From NCBI GenBank assembly GCA_001873185.1, contig MNYQ01000138.1, forward strand, positions 1 through 48,618: a DNA stretch of 48,618 nt, given 5' to 3'. The DNA comes from Ignavibacteria bacterium CG2_30_36_16. Its GTDB lineage: Bacteria; Bacteroidota; Ignavibacteria; Ignavibacteriales; Ignavibacteriaceae. Position numbers and translations under genes: made by a program. Below are positions 24,642 to 34,575 of the stretch, piece by piece. Numbering within the stretch: the stretch's first letter is position 1; each line of letters begins with the position of its first letter. A model generated the notes under the pieces. That model worked only from the letters and a program-made list of their open reading frames with translations, had not been told where the DNA came from and searched no databases.

Positions 24642-24842
24642 GTATTAACAAGAGTAATGCCGACTAAAAAAATGACTTTTAGAGGACGAGAGAGGATTTT
24701 TTCATATTCCGCAGTATAATATTAGCCAAATGTGTGTGAATGACGTATTAGAAGTTAAGGGCTGCCGAAAGGTTTTGAGAATAGGTAGTGTTTTCGGGTA
24801 ATGACTTAATTATTAAGGTAATAATAATTTGTCAATTTAAAC
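24642..24842. other. Intergenic region between the HEAT-che promoter and the lone receiver gene's terminator
   Basis: This is AT-rich sequence with no supportable ORF. It contains TAGTCGGCATTACTC on the minus strand, a partial copy of the TTAGTCGGATTT segment that lies inside the promoter spacer. No other structure stands out. Confidence 0.3.
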
Positions 24843-24867
24843 AAAAAACTCTCCGTGGGGAGAGTTT
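24843..24867 (-). terminator. Intrinsic terminator after the lone receiver-domain gene
   Basis: On the minus strand AAACTCTCC-ccac-GGAGAGTTT is a 9-bp perfect stem with a 4-nt loop, running into six T. It lies 26 bp beyond the stop of the receiver gene and separates it from the HEAT-che operon. Confidence 0.88.
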
Positions 24868-24892
24868 AAATCTTTTAAATTATTAGGGGCAT

Positions 24893-25282
24893 TCATTTGT
24901 TGAGTGAATCGACTAATGTATTCATCAACACATGATTTTCAACTGGCTTGGTTAAAAAAACATCAACCCCGGCATCAAGAGCGTTTTCTCTATCTTTTTT
25001 AAATGCGTGCGCCGATAGACAAACAATAGGTACGTGTTCATATCCTTTTATTTTTCTCAGTTCCCTTGTTAGCTCTAAACCGTTTTTATTTCCGCGAAGA
25101 GAAATATCCATAAGAATGACATCAAACTTATTTTTTTTAAGATTATCATAAAAAGATTGCTCAGAGTCGCAAATTGAAACTTCAAATTTCCGTCGGAGAA
25201 ACATCTCTAAAAATTTTTGATTTTCATAGTCATCTTCTGTAACTAGTATTTTGGGTTTGGTCTGGCTCTCTTCACTGTACAT
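24893..25282 (-). CDS. Stand-alone response regulator receiver protein
   Basis: The 129-residue receiver domain has the acidic pocket at VTEDDYENQ, phospho-acceptor D59 (VILMDISLRGNKNGLEL), a Ser at the switch position (IVCLSAHAF) and Lys in FLTKPVEN. The NKNGLEL loop and the SAHAFKKDRENALDAGVDVFLTKP run are like receivers that follow hybrid histidine kinases rather than CheY. It is monocistronic, with its own sigma-28-like promoter and terminator, just upstream of the chemotaxis operon. That suggests co-regulation with motility, but the partner kinase is not in the window. Confidence 0.9.
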   Translation of the reverse strand: MYSEESQTKPKILVTEDDYENQKFLEMFLRRKFEVSICDSEQSFYDNLKKNKFDVILMDISLRGNKNGLELTRELRKIKGYEHVPIVCLSAHAFKKDRENALDAGVDVFLTKPVENHVLMNTLVDSLNK

Positions 25283-25343
25283 TTTTCACTCCAAAATGTG
25301 CGATAACACTCGCTTGGATTTCAAAATTAATCTAACTACCCAA

Positions 25344-25370
25344 TTATCGAAAAATAAACTGATAGTTTTA
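25344..25370 (-). promoter_or_regulatory. Sigma-28 (FliA)-like promoter of the lone receiver gene
   Basis: Minus strand TAAA, 15 bases, TTCGATAA: full -35, exact spacing, six of eight -10 bases of the FliA consensus. It lies about 62 nt upstream of the receiver ATG. It has the same geometry as the sites before the HEAT-che operon and flgE. Confidence 0.6.
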
Positions 25371-25465
25371 TAACGAAAATAATTATTTCCGGTTAAAGTT
25401 CCACAAAATTTTAATTATATTTATTCAAAAATATTAAAGAGTCAATATAGGACGAATAAAATTTT

Positions 25466-25690
25466 ATGATCCCGGAATTTCACAGCTTTGGTAAAATATT
25501 AATTTTTACAGGAATAATAATTTTAATGGTAGGAATTCTCTTCCTCTTTGGCGACAAAATTCCTTTTTTAGGGAAATTATCGGGAGACATCGTTATAAAG
25601 AAAAAATGTTTTACGTTTTATTTTCCAGTAGTTATTTCAATTATTTTAAGTCTGATAATTAGTTTGATTTTATATTTACTAAAAAAGTAA
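25466..25690 (+). CDS. DUF2905 family membrane protein
   Basis: This 74-residue protein has two membrane segments (about 8-28 and 51-71) joined by the family motif FGDKIPFLGKLSGDIVIKKKCFTFYFPVV, which is diagnostic for DUF2905. The function is unknown. It is transcribed opposite to its neighbours and stands alone. It has no strong ribosome binding site. Confidence 0.88.
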   Translation: MIPEFHSFGKILIFTGIIILMVGILFLFGDKIPFLGKLSGDIVIKKKCFTFYFPVVISIILSLIISLILYLLKK

Positions 25691-25730
25691 ATACCTATCG
25701 AAATCGGGACATAAATTTACATTAGCAAAA

Positions 25731-26270
25731 CTAAAGAAGTTTTTTAATTTCGTTTTCATAAACTGATTTAGGCATCAAACCGACATGCTGGTCAACAATT
25801 TTACCTTCCCTATCAATTACAAAAGAAGTTGGTATTGATTGTATATTTCCATACGCTTTGACTACTGCCGCATCTCCGTAAACAACAGAATAATTAATTT
25901 TAAATTCTTTTATGAACGGGATTACATCAGTTTTTGTCTCACGGTCTAAAGAAATTCCTATAACAACAAGGTCTTCTTTATATTTTTTTTGAAGATCAAT
26001 CAAATCCGGAATTCCCCTGCGGCAGGGTCCGCACCAGGTTGCCCAAAAATCGAGCAGAACAATTTTACCTTTAAAATCGGAAAGTTTTAATTCTTTACCG
26101 TCGGTCGATATTAACTTAAAATCATCAGCTTTTTCACCACCCTCAGATGTTTCGTAAGTTTCAATTTGTCCCTCTTCATTGCGATCTTCTTTTTGTTCTC
26201 CTCTTTTTTCACAACCGATACTTATTACTGCAGCAAACAGCATTAACAGTAAAGTTAATTTAACCTTCAT
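25731..26270 (-). CDS. TlpA/ResA-like thioredoxin-family lipoprotein
   Basis: This is a membrane-anchored periplasmic thiol-disulfide protein. A lipoprotein signal precedes the cysteine in SIGCEKRG. The thioredoxin domain follows an acidic linker and contains the active site FWATWCGPCRRGIPDL (CGPC). Other family features are FKLISTDGKELKLSDFKGKIVLLDFWATWC and the cis-proline loop QSIPTSFVIDREGKIV. Such proteins usually reduce apocytochromes or other periplasmic thiols. The ORF track starts at 26282, but ATG 26270 has GGAG 7 nt upstream and gives a cleaner signal peptide. It follows the small membrane protein at 26284. Confidence 0.9.
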   Translation of the reverse strand: MKVKLTLLLMLFAAVISIGCEKRGEQKEDRNEEGQIETYETSEGGEKADDFKLISTDGKELKLSDFKGKIVLLDFWATWCGPCRRGIPDLIDLQKKYKEDLVVIGISLDRETKTDVIPFIKEFKINYSVVYGDAAVVKAYGNIQSIPTSFVIDREGKIVDQHVGLMPKSVYENEIKKLL

Positions 26271-26283
26271 TAATTTCTCCATA

Positions 26284-26547
26284 TTATTTATTGTTTGTTT
26301 CCATCCTTAGAGGCGCTGGAATTATTGAATCAGGCGCCGGTTCAGTGGATGCATTATATCTCGGCGGATAAGGACCCTGTTCCGGAACAAACCTTGTGTT
26401 ATTAATTATAAAAAATATAATTAAAATAATTATCGTTACTCCTGTCCAAAATGTGTTTTTATATTTTGGATCGATAAGCGGTTTCTTTTCTTGCGGTTTA
26501 GTTTTACCGAACTGTCGTTCTGTTGATTTCTGGTTTTTTTTTGCCAT
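26284..26547 (-). CDS. Small single-pass membrane protein, function unknown
   Basis: This 87-residue protein has a basic, Lys/Gln-rich cytoplasmic N-terminus and one membrane segment at about 34-51 (GVTIIILIIFFIINNTRF). A Pro-rich periplasmic tail follows (VPEQGPYPPRYNASTEPAPDSIIPAPLR). It is probably co-transcribed with the TlpA-like gene just downstream, so a link to envelope redox or cytochrome maturation is possible but unproved. I do not recognise a family. Confidence 0.65.
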   Translation of the reverse strand: MAKKNQKSTERQFGKTKPQEKKPLIDPKYKNTFWTGVTIIILIIFFIINNTRFVPEQGPYPPRYNASTEPAPDSIIPAPLRMETNNK

Positions 26548-26808
26548 TTTAGTTATAAAGTGTGATTAAGATTATTTTTTAAGTTGCGCTAAAATACTAA
26601 GAAATAACTACAGAACAGTTTAAAAAATTATGCCTTTTCAAATTGGTCGGAATTTAATTTTGAAATTGTCTGTGACAAATAATGCGACACATTAATGTGT
26701 ATCTTGTTCTGCAAACATTGATTGAGAAAAGATCAAGATCTATAGAATGGTAAAAGAAAGAATAACTACGAGGTAAAAAATATTTAAAGACTTTTAATTA
26801 AAAGGTAA

Positions 26809-26916
26809 TTATTTGTTTCGTCTAATTTTATAAACTATATAAGAGCCGCCAATTACCAGCAGCAGCGAACCAAGCGTAATTACAACAGCTGTAATTAACA
26901 CAGATGATAGATCCAT
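26809..26916 (-). CDS. 35-residue membrane peptide absent from the ORF track
   Basis: The minus strand encodes MDLSSVLITAVVITLGSLLLVIGGSYIVYKIRRNK and then TAA. It is one hydrophobic helix (about 6-29) followed by a basic end, as for a small inner-membrane protein with its C-terminus inside. A perfect AGGAGG sits 7 nt before the ATG, which is strong evidence for translation. It lies between glnA and the TlpA-like unit with sizeable gaps on both sides, so it may be its own gene. The function is unknown; it could be a small subunit or regulator of a membrane complex. Confidence 0.65.
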   Translation of the reverse strand: MDLSSVLITAVVITLGSLLLVIGGSYIVYKIRRNK

Positions 26917-27204
26917 CGGTAGCCCTCCTAAGGATGAATGATTTAATTATTTAATAAGAAATGAAATGTTTCTAAGCAACACGATTTTCTGATGCAAATG
27001 TATGAAAATAATCTTTGATTACAAAAAGTTGTACCGGATTAAATTTATAGAATCAGCAAATAGTGATATAGATCATTGTTAGATGACAACAAAGCATAAA
27101 TAAGTCACAAAATCTTGAAGTTAGAAAATAACTGATAGAAGAAATCACGCTCTAAAATTCGCCTGATCAACTAATTATTTCTGACTTTATAATCTACCCA
27201 ACTT

Positions 27205-28593
27205 CTACAAATTAAAATACATTTTGTACTCAAAAGGATGGGGCATTGTACCAATCGAATTTACTTCGTCGTGTTTTATTTTTGCCCATTGATCGAGTAA
27301 GTCCTGTGTAAATATATTACCGCGGAACAAAAATTCATTGTCCCGAGAAAGTGCATCCAAAGCTTCCGTTAAATTACGCGGTAAAAATTTTATTCTGTCA
27401 GCCAAATTGTCTTCCAAAAAGTTTTTATCGTAAGGACCAAAACCCTCCTTTACAGGGTCAATTTTATTAACAACTCCGTCAATTCCTGCAAGCAGCATCG
27501 CCACCATACACAGATATGGATTTGAAGTAGCATCAGGCGGGCGATATTCGAAACGTGTTTCATCAGGGTTAGAAACATATTTGGGAATTCTAATTGCGCT
27601 TGCTCGATTTCCCTGCCCGTAAGTTAAAGCAACCGGAGCCTCAAAACCCGGTACGAGGCGTTTGTAACTGTTTGTGCTCGGATTGGTAAATGCAGAAAGC
27701 GCCCGCGCATGTTTTAACATACCGCCAATAAAAAACCGCCCAAGCTCGTTTATGTTTCCGTAATCTCCCTTTTTATAGAAAGCGTTTTTTCCATTTTTTG
27801 TTAGATATAAATGAAGATGCATTCCATTGCCAGCCTGCTGATACATCGGCTTAGGCATGAATGTTATAAATAAATCTTTTTGACGCGCAAAATTGAAAAG
27901 AACATATTTTGTAGAAACAATATTGTCAGCAGTAGTAAGCAAATCTTCAAAATAATTTTCAATTTCCTGCTGTCCCCTTTCGCCTACTTCGTGGTGATGA
28001 TATTTAACTCTGATTTTATATTTCTGTAAAATTTTGCACGCTTCATCTCTAAAGTCATCATACACATCAAAAGGATTTGCAGCGTGGTAAGCCTTTTTAT
28101 AAAACTCTTCGGCGTGTTCAACTTTATAATATGAGGTAGCCGTGCGGGTGTCGTACTCTACATTTGAAAAAATGTAAAACTCAAATTCGGGACCCCATAA
28201 AGATTTATCGGCGCCTGTAATTTCTTTGAGAAGTTTTTCTGCTTTCTTTGCAAGATATCTTCCATCCTGCGGGAAGGGGGAATGCGTTTCATCGGTTAGA
28301 TGAATGTCTGAATAAAAACTTAATGTTGGAGCCGTTCTAAATGGATCAATAACAGCGGTGTTTAAGTCGGGGATTAAAACCATATCACTGTTTTCAACCT
28401 TCCGAAAACCGTAGCTCGAACCGTCGAAACCAACGCCTTCCTTCATCAATTTGTCGAGAATGTTTTGATAATAAGGAAGAGTTATATGATGAAGTCGTCC
28501 GCTTAAGTCAATAGCTTTTAAATCAATGAATTCAACCTTGTTGTCGTTTATTAATTTATTGCACTTCTGAAATTGTTTTGTATTCGATGGCAT
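27205..28593 (-). CDS. glnA: Type I glutamine synthetase
   Basis: The enzyme makes glutamine from glutamate, ammonia and ATP. Family motifs are GVGFDGSSYGFRKVENSDMVLIPD (substrate domain), WGPEFEFYIF (metal glutamates), GNGMHLHLYLTKNGKNAFY, KRLVPGFEAPVALTYGQGNRASAIRIP (ATP site) and FEYRPPDATSNPYL. The 462-residue length is typical of GSI. The NLYDLP segment, whose Tyr is adenylylated in enterobacterial enzymes, reads GPYDKNF here, so that control may be absent or altered. The ribosome binding site is weak. It follows the enolase gene in the same orientation, but a probable terminator lies between them. Confidence 0.93.
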   Translation of the reverse strand: MPSNTKQFQKCNKLINDNKVEFIDLKAIDLSGRLHHITLPYYQNILDKLMKEGVGFDGSSYGFRKVENSDMVLIPDLNTAVIDPFRTAPTLSFYSDIHLTDETHSPFPQDGRYLAKKAEKLLKEITGADKSLWGPEFEFYIFSNVEYDTRTATSYYKVEHAEEFYKKAYHAANPFDVYDDFRDEACKILQKYKIRVKYHHHEVGERGQQEIENYFEDLLTTADNIVSTKYVLFNFARQKDLFITFMPKPMYQQAGNGMHLHLYLTKNGKNAFYKKGDYGNINELGRFFIGGMLKHARALSAFTNPSTNSYKRLVPGFEAPVALTYGQGNRASAIRIPKYVSNPDETRFEYRPPDATSNPYLCMVAMLLAGIDGVVNKIDPVKEGFGPYDKNFLEDNLADRIKFLPRNLTEALDALSRDNEFLFRGNIFTQDLLDQWAKIKHDEVNSIGTMPHPFEYKMYFNL

Positions 28594-28648
28594 TTGTAAA
28601 CCGAATTTTTGTTAGTGTAAAAGATGCAAATATTTTTATTTATAGAAT

Positions 28649-28673
28649 AAAAAGGGCTGCCACAAGACCGCCC
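28649..28673 (-). terminator. Probable intrinsic terminator after enolase
   Basis: On the minus strand GGGC-ggtcttgtggca-GCCC is followed by TTTTT, 20 bp past the eno stop. The stem is short but GC-rich and the T-run is clear. It separates eno from glnA. Confidence 0.55.
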
Positions 28674-28692
28674 CATAAAAATATTTTTTCAA

Positions 28693-30033
<1,341 letters not shown>

Positions 30034-30102
30034 TTATTTTTTGTAGTTATAAATTTAAGTAAAAAAGGGGAATTATTTACATGCAATTTCTCTTTTATTG
30101 CC

Positions 30103-30214
30103 GTCCGCTTCAGCTAACGGACAGAGAATAAAACTGAAATTTGCTTTAGCACATTCGAGGAGTATAAAGCGCAGCCCTCGAACCGGGAAGGGTAGAAACC
30201 GGGTTTTACCGGTT
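30103..30214. other. Structured noncoding stretch upstream of eno
   Basis: Three hairpins occur in 112 bp: GTCCG...CGGAC (30103-30122), TCGAGG...CCTCGA (30155-30181) and AACCGG-gtttta-CCGGTT (30197-30214). A fourth stem, GCTTTA...TAAAGC (30143-30170), would exclude the TCGAGG stem. There is no supportable ORF. This could be a dispersed intergenic repeat or a small RNA; the sequence alone does not decide. Confidence 0.4.
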
Positions 30215-30427
30215 CAAAAATTCAAATGAGATTATTGCGGTTAGAATTTATTGAAAGAAAAATAATGACTGTAATTTGTGCCACCGTGCACCTCGTTTTA
30301 CAAAATTAATTTTTGAAAATAAATTTATTGTTTTTAAAATCCACCACATTTTAAATTTAGGGCGTTTCTCAAAAATTGAAACGCCCGCCAAAGTATTTAG
30401 CCCTGTACAGTAGGACAAGGGCGCAGT

Positions 30428-30658
30428 TCCCGCTTGCGGGACTTTTTCCCTTGAACCCTCGTCACCCGCCAATTAGCGGGTTCCATCATTCGGCTTTCCT
30501 GAATAAATAGACTTACAGTAAAGCCATTGAACTTTATAGAATGTGCTTTCTTGCAAAGCGAGGGCTTCCCAAGTTCCTGATCCCGACCTTTGTCGGGAGG
30601 ACTTTGCAGGTTCGCAATTCCTGCCTTACCCAATTAGAATAGTCCAAGCTTTGCTTGG
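30428..30658. repeat. Cluster of short GC-rich hairpins downstream of the M28 peptidase gene
   Basis: Perfect small palindromes are packed together: TCCCG-cttg-CGGGA (30428-30441), ACCCGC-caatta-GCGGGT (30464-30481), GCTTT...AAAGC (30545-30559), TCCCGAC-cttt-GTCGGGA (30581-30598) and CCAAGC-ttt-GCTTGG (30644-30658). The last one lies 4 bp past the peptidase stop and may help end its transcript, but it lacks a T-run. The two ORFs predicted here (30248-30472, 30397-30633) have repeat-like composition and are not accepted as genes. The block looks like an intergenic repeat element. Confidence 0.5.
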
Positions 30659-30661
30659 CGC

Positions 30662-33019
30662 TCACTTGATCAGAATCATTTTCTTTATTGAAGAAAATTT
30701 TTCGGTGGTTAATTTGTAGAAATAAACACCACTGGGCAGTCCGCCGCCGGAGTTTACATTAAACTTTAACTCGAAAACACCAGCAGGTTTAATTTCGTTA
30801 ACAAGTGTTTTGATTTCACTTCCTGATATATCAAATAATTTGACTGTTACATGAGTTTTTTCGGGAACAGAATATTTAATTGTTGTTTCCGGATTAAACG
30901 GATTCGGATAATTCTGTTCGAGATTGTAAGTAAGAGTTTTTGTAAGATCAACTTTTACAGCATCGTAAATTCTGTATGTGCCGTCGTAATCTATTTGCTT
31001 TAAACGATAAAACGATTCGCCGAGAAGAGGAACCTTATCTTCAAAACTATAATTGTTTATTGAAGTAGTAGTTCCGGCGCCGCTAACCGAGCCGATTGTT
31101 GACCATTGTTCTGCATTGATTGAACGTTGAACTTCGAAACCGCGGTTGTTTAATTCGGATGATGTTTGCCAGGTTATAATTACTTTATCTAATACTGCTT
31201 CAGCGTTAAAGGCTGCAAGCTCAACAGGCACTGCTGTGTAAGATGTTACTAAAAGGTTGTCAATATACCAGCCGTCTTTTTGAATTGAATTATCCGCTCT
31301 TAATAAAAATCTTAATTTCAACTGCTGTCCGTTATAATCGGAAAGGTCAATTGATTCTTTTACCCATGTTGTTTTTATGCCGTCATACAGCGGTTGACCG
31401 TTTGGTTGGAAAGAACCGGTGCCGGGATTTGTGTACATGCCTTCAAGCGGAGTCCATGTAGTTCCGTTATCTATAGAAACCTGAACCATGCCGTAGTCCC
31501 AGTCTGTTTCTATATCCCAGCGAGTATCGAAACTTAAAACTGCGCCGAGGATATTAGATAAATCGAGCATTCCGTTGTAAGTTAAAGTTGTGTTTGCACC
31601 GGCAGCATAATTACCTGATGGTGAATCGGTAGTTGAATGCGGCGGCGAAACAAATTGAGCCGTTGTAGTTCCCCATGTACTCGTAACAATCCACATGCTC
31701 ATGTTGTTCAAACTGTCCGAAAGAACATAGGTCTCGGGAGCGATAAAAAATCTATAAAATGTTGCGGGCGGCGTACTGCCGGGAGGATTAAATCCGCCGC
31801 CGCCTTTTGGCAGTGTCGCTACTATTGAACCATCGGCATCCTGCGCTGCAATGTAATATTCTATTGCGCTTCCTATTGATTGCCCCGGGATTGTGAATGT
31901 ATAACTTTGACTTTCTTTTATCGAAGGAACACCGGTTACATTAAAAAATTGAGAATAACCGCTTCCGGAATTTACACGGTAATATAAGCGCGGGGCGGCA
32001 TTGCCGGTACCGATGGTTAACCCTGTTGCAACAAAAGCGGTAAGCTGTATATCACCTGTATGATTAATTGAAGCAGCCGGTGTGTGCTGAATAGTCATGT
32101 TTAAGTTCATTGCAAAAGAAGCAAGCGTAGCAACCGAAGCTTTAACACATCTACCGAAATAAGGAATATTTATATGCGTCCAGAGATCATTTACTGTGTG
32201 ATAATAACTGTTAAAATCACTAAGATCATCTTCAATAAGAAGAATTGCGCTGTAGCCGGCGTTCCAGAAAGAAGCATGATCGCTTGCAGTAATTCCGGGA
32301 TCTTTAATTACCGTTGTTAAGCCGATACTGTACGTTTGATTCAATTCAATCATCTTATTAGAAATATCGTAAGACGTGCCGAGATTTTTAGTGTGAACGC
32401 GAACCTTGTTGTCATTGTTGCTGTCCCATGCGATCATATCAAGGTTTATTACGCCGAGGATAGAATCGCCTGCAAGAGACGCCTGATTAGCATAATAAGC
32501 GCTGCCAACCAAACCCTGTTCTTCTTCATCCCAGAGAGCATAAACAATTGTATATGGGAAAGAATAATTTTTCAAAACACGCGCTGCTTCAATAACGGCT
32601 GCTGTGCCGCTGCCATTGTCATCTGCGCCCGGCGCTATTGCGCCGCTCGGCATATCGTCAAAATGCGCGCAGATAATATATTTTTGATTTGGAAATTCTG
32701 TACCCGTTTGAACTCCGTATACATTTTTTCCCGTAGAGCTGAATGTTTGAATGAATGTTGTTAAGCCGTAACTGTTAAGCTTTTCCTGTATGTACTGCAT
32801 AGCTTTATCGTTGCCGGCAGAATTTTTATGGCGCGATTGAATTGTGTAGGGCAAACCGCCAATCGTAGTTGGAACGGCGCCAGAAAGTTCTTTTACAAAA
32901 TAAAGAGCTGAATCTACATTAACCTGGTTGATAATATTTTGAAGCACCCCCTGAGGATAAACAGAAGATGTAAAAATATAAAGAGCCAGAAAGCCGGGGA
33001 TGAAGTATCTTTTAATCAT
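30662..33019 (-). CDS. Secreted M28-family zinc aminopeptidase with T9SS sorting domain
   Basis: This is a two-zinc exopeptidase. From the preferred ATG at 33019 (MIKRYFIPGFLALYIFTSSVYPQG) the protein has 785 residues and a clear signal peptide; the ORF track's longer start at 33091 would bury it. AAGG lies upstream. M28 metal ligands and catalytic residues are visible: H119 (ICAHFDDMP), D133 (PGADDNGSG), the E165-E167 cluster (WDEEEQGLVGS), D194 (INLDMIAWD) and H274 (SYYHTVNDLW). A MAM/jelly-roll-like beta domain (WIVTSTWGTT...DGWYIDNLLV) and a fibronectin-like segment follow. The end is a type A sorting domain (LEQNYPNPFNPETTIKYSVP ... GVYFYKLTTEKFSSIKKMILIK), so it is probably exported through type IX secretion. 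Confidence 0.9.
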   Translation of the reverse strand: MIKRYFIPGFLALYIFTSSVYPQGVLQNIINQVNVDSALYFVKELSGAVPTTIGGLPYTIQSRHKNSAGNDKAMQYIQEKLNSYGLTTFIQTFSSTGKNVYGVQTGTEFPNQKYIICAHFDDMPSGAIAPGADDNGSGTAAVIEAARVLKNYSFPYTIVYALWDEEEQGLVGSAYYANQASLAGDSILGVINLDMIAWDSNNDNKVRVHTKNLGTSYDISNKMIELNQTYSIGLTTVIKDPGITASDHASFWNAGYSAILLIEDDLSDFNSYYHTVNDLWTHINIPYFGRCVKASVATLASFAMNLNMTIQHTPAASINHTGDIQLTAFVATGLTIGTGNAAPRLYYRVNSGSGYSQFFNVTGVPSIKESQSYTFTIPGQSIGSAIEYYIAAQDADGSIVATLPKGGGGFNPPGSTPPATFYRFFIAPETYVLSDSLNNMSMWIVTSTWGTTTAQFVSPPHSTTDSPSGNYAAGANTTLTYNGMLDLSNILGAVLSFDTRWDIETDWDYGMVQVSIDNGTTWTPLEGMYTNPGTGSFQPNGQPLYDGIKTTWVKESIDLSDYNGQQLKLRFLLRADNSIQKDGWYIDNLLVTSYTAVPVELAAFNAEAVLDKVIITWQTSSELNNRGFEVQRSINAEQWSTIGSVSGAGTTTSINNYSFEDKVPLLGESFYRLKQIDYDGTYRIYDAVKVDLTKTLTYNLEQNYPNPFNPETTIKYSVPEKTHVTVKLFDISGSEIKTLVNEIKPAGVFELKFNVNSGGGLPSGVYFYKLTTEKFSSIKKMILIK

Positions 33020-33108
33020 GTCTGCCTTAGAAGTTTTAGATAATAATAGTTTACAAAGGCAAACATAAAAATTTTTTCGCTCCCAAAACACATGACGCTA
33101 AAATAATT

Positions 33109-34542
33109 TCAACTGCCGTAATCGTGCATGGTTTTGCGCGACAAATCCGCAAGGGCGAGTTTGTAATCTATTAAAGCATTAAGACTATTTGTTTTTGCGT
33201 TTGTTAAACGTAGCTGCATCTGCGACAAATCGAAACTTGTTATAGTGCCGGCTTCAAAACGCGCCAGGCTTATCTCATAACTTTTCTTTGCAAGTTCCAC
33301 GCTTTTGCTTAAAACTTCTACACGGGCTTTAGCCGATTCTATTTTATTTACAACAGCTATTATTTCTTTTTCAATCTGCTGCTTTTGATTAATATAGTTA
33401 AGCCGAGTGAGATTTAAATTAGCTTCTGCTGATTCTACTTCGCGGCTGTTTCGTCCCCAATCAAGCACCGGCACCTGCAGGGTTAGCGCAACACTTCTGT
33501 CTTCGGAAAAATCTCTGAACACTTCTCTGAAAACATTATCATTTTTATTGATGCCGTAATTTGCCGTAATCAGCGCCGATATATTGCCGCGTGAATCTAC
33601 TTCATCAACAGTTAAAGAATTTAAATTAATATCGGCTGCTGTGTTTAACAATTCTGTACGTTTGTTTAAGGCATGTTCAACAGCTTCATCCAAATTAATT
33701 GTAACCGGACTGTATTCAAGAAGTGCGGCGACATCAAATTGTTCACTCAGATCAAGTCCTATCAATAATTTAAAATTATCTTTAAGTTCTTCAAACGTTC
33801 GCTCCGCATTCAGAAGTTTATTCTTACTTTCCGCTAGATCAATTTCAAGCTGAAGCGCTTCTACTTCTGCTACAAGCCCTGCTTTGAATTTATTTTGTGC
33901 GGTGTTATAAGACGTTTGCACCTGGTTTACTTCTTCTTTAACAATTTCTACGTTTTTCTTTGCCTGGTAGAGTTGAAAGAAAGCAGCCGTTACATTATAA
34001 ATCATTTCTTTTTCAGAACGGGTATAATTCCGCTGCGACTTCTGCATGTTTACTTCCGCACGCGTTAGGTTTGCGCTTTGCGTATTAAAAGTAAAAAGCG
34101 GTTGACGCAGACGTAAACTTATGTTGGAATAATAATCAATCGGGATATCCTGCTGAGCGCTAAATTGATCGCGCCGCCACATCGAACCGACAAGCGAAAA
34201 CGTGCCGTTTGTATAAACTATCGGCTGCGTAAACATGAGGCGGCTTTCGAAAGTAGTATAGCCGATCTCAAAAAACTGTTCTGTTCCTGTTGAAGGATTA
34301 AACTGGCTTGCAAGTGTTCGCGAATAACGGGGGACGTCAAACTCCATATCAATGGAAGTTCTTAAACCGAGTTTTGCAGCCTCAAGATTTTTTTGAGAAC
34401 TGATCAGAGAATACTCTGCAGATTTTATTCCGTAACTTTCTTTGAGTGCAATTGATACTGCTTCATCAAGCGTTAAAACTCTTTGCGCAAAAGATGAAGC
34501 GCTGAAGAGTAAAGCTATTAAAACAAATTTTATAATCTTCAT
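33109..34542 (-). CDS. TolC-family outer membrane efflux protein
   Basis: This protein forms the outer-membrane channel of a tripartite exporter. From ATG 34542 (MKIIKFVLIALLFSASSFAQ) it has 477 residues, with a signal peptide and two OEP repeats rich in heptad helices. Examples are LTLDEAVSIALKESYGIKSAEYSL and the parallel VTINLDEAVEHALNKRTELLNTAADINL. The ORF-track start at 34575 adds 11 residues before the signal peptide and is less likely. It is the last gene of a HlyD-MacB-TolC operon, beginning 33 bp after the permease stop. Confidence 0.9.
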   Translation of the reverse strand: MKIIKFVLIALLFSASSFAQRVLTLDEAVSIALKESYGIKSAEYSLISSQKNLEAAKLGLRTSIDMEFDVPRYSRTLASQFNPSTGTEQFFEIGYTTFESRLMFTQPIVYTNGTFSLVGSMWRRDQFSAQQDIPIDYYSNISLRLRQPLFTFNTQSANLTRAEVNMQKSQRNYTRSEKEMIYNVTAAFFQLYQAKKNVEIVKEEVNQVQTSYNTAQNKFKAGLVAEVEALQLEIDLAESKNKLLNAERTFEELKDNFKLLIGLDLSEQFDVAALLEYSPVTINLDEAVEHALNKRTELLNTAADINLNSLTVDEVDSRGNISALITANYGINKNDNVFREVFRDFSEDRSVALTLQVPVLDWGRNSREVESAEANLNLTRLNYINQKQQIEKEIIAVVNKIESAKARVEVLSKSVELAKKSYEISLARFEAGTITSFDLSQMQLRLTNAKTNSLNALIDYKLALADLSRKTMHDYGS

Positions 34543-34575
34543 TTTCCTATGTCCGTCATCAGGATTAAAAAACAA

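Noticed and set aside
24643-24665. Second sigma-54-like site (CGGCATTACTCTTGT, minus strand) before the HEAT gene
   Set aside because: It lacks the invariant GC at -12 and the leading T; the nearby sigma-28-like site is a far better match.
30248-30633. Two overlapping minus-strand ORFs (74 and 78 aa)
   Set aside because: They run through the palindrome cluster, overlap each other in different frames and lack plausible ribosome binding sites or protein-like composition.
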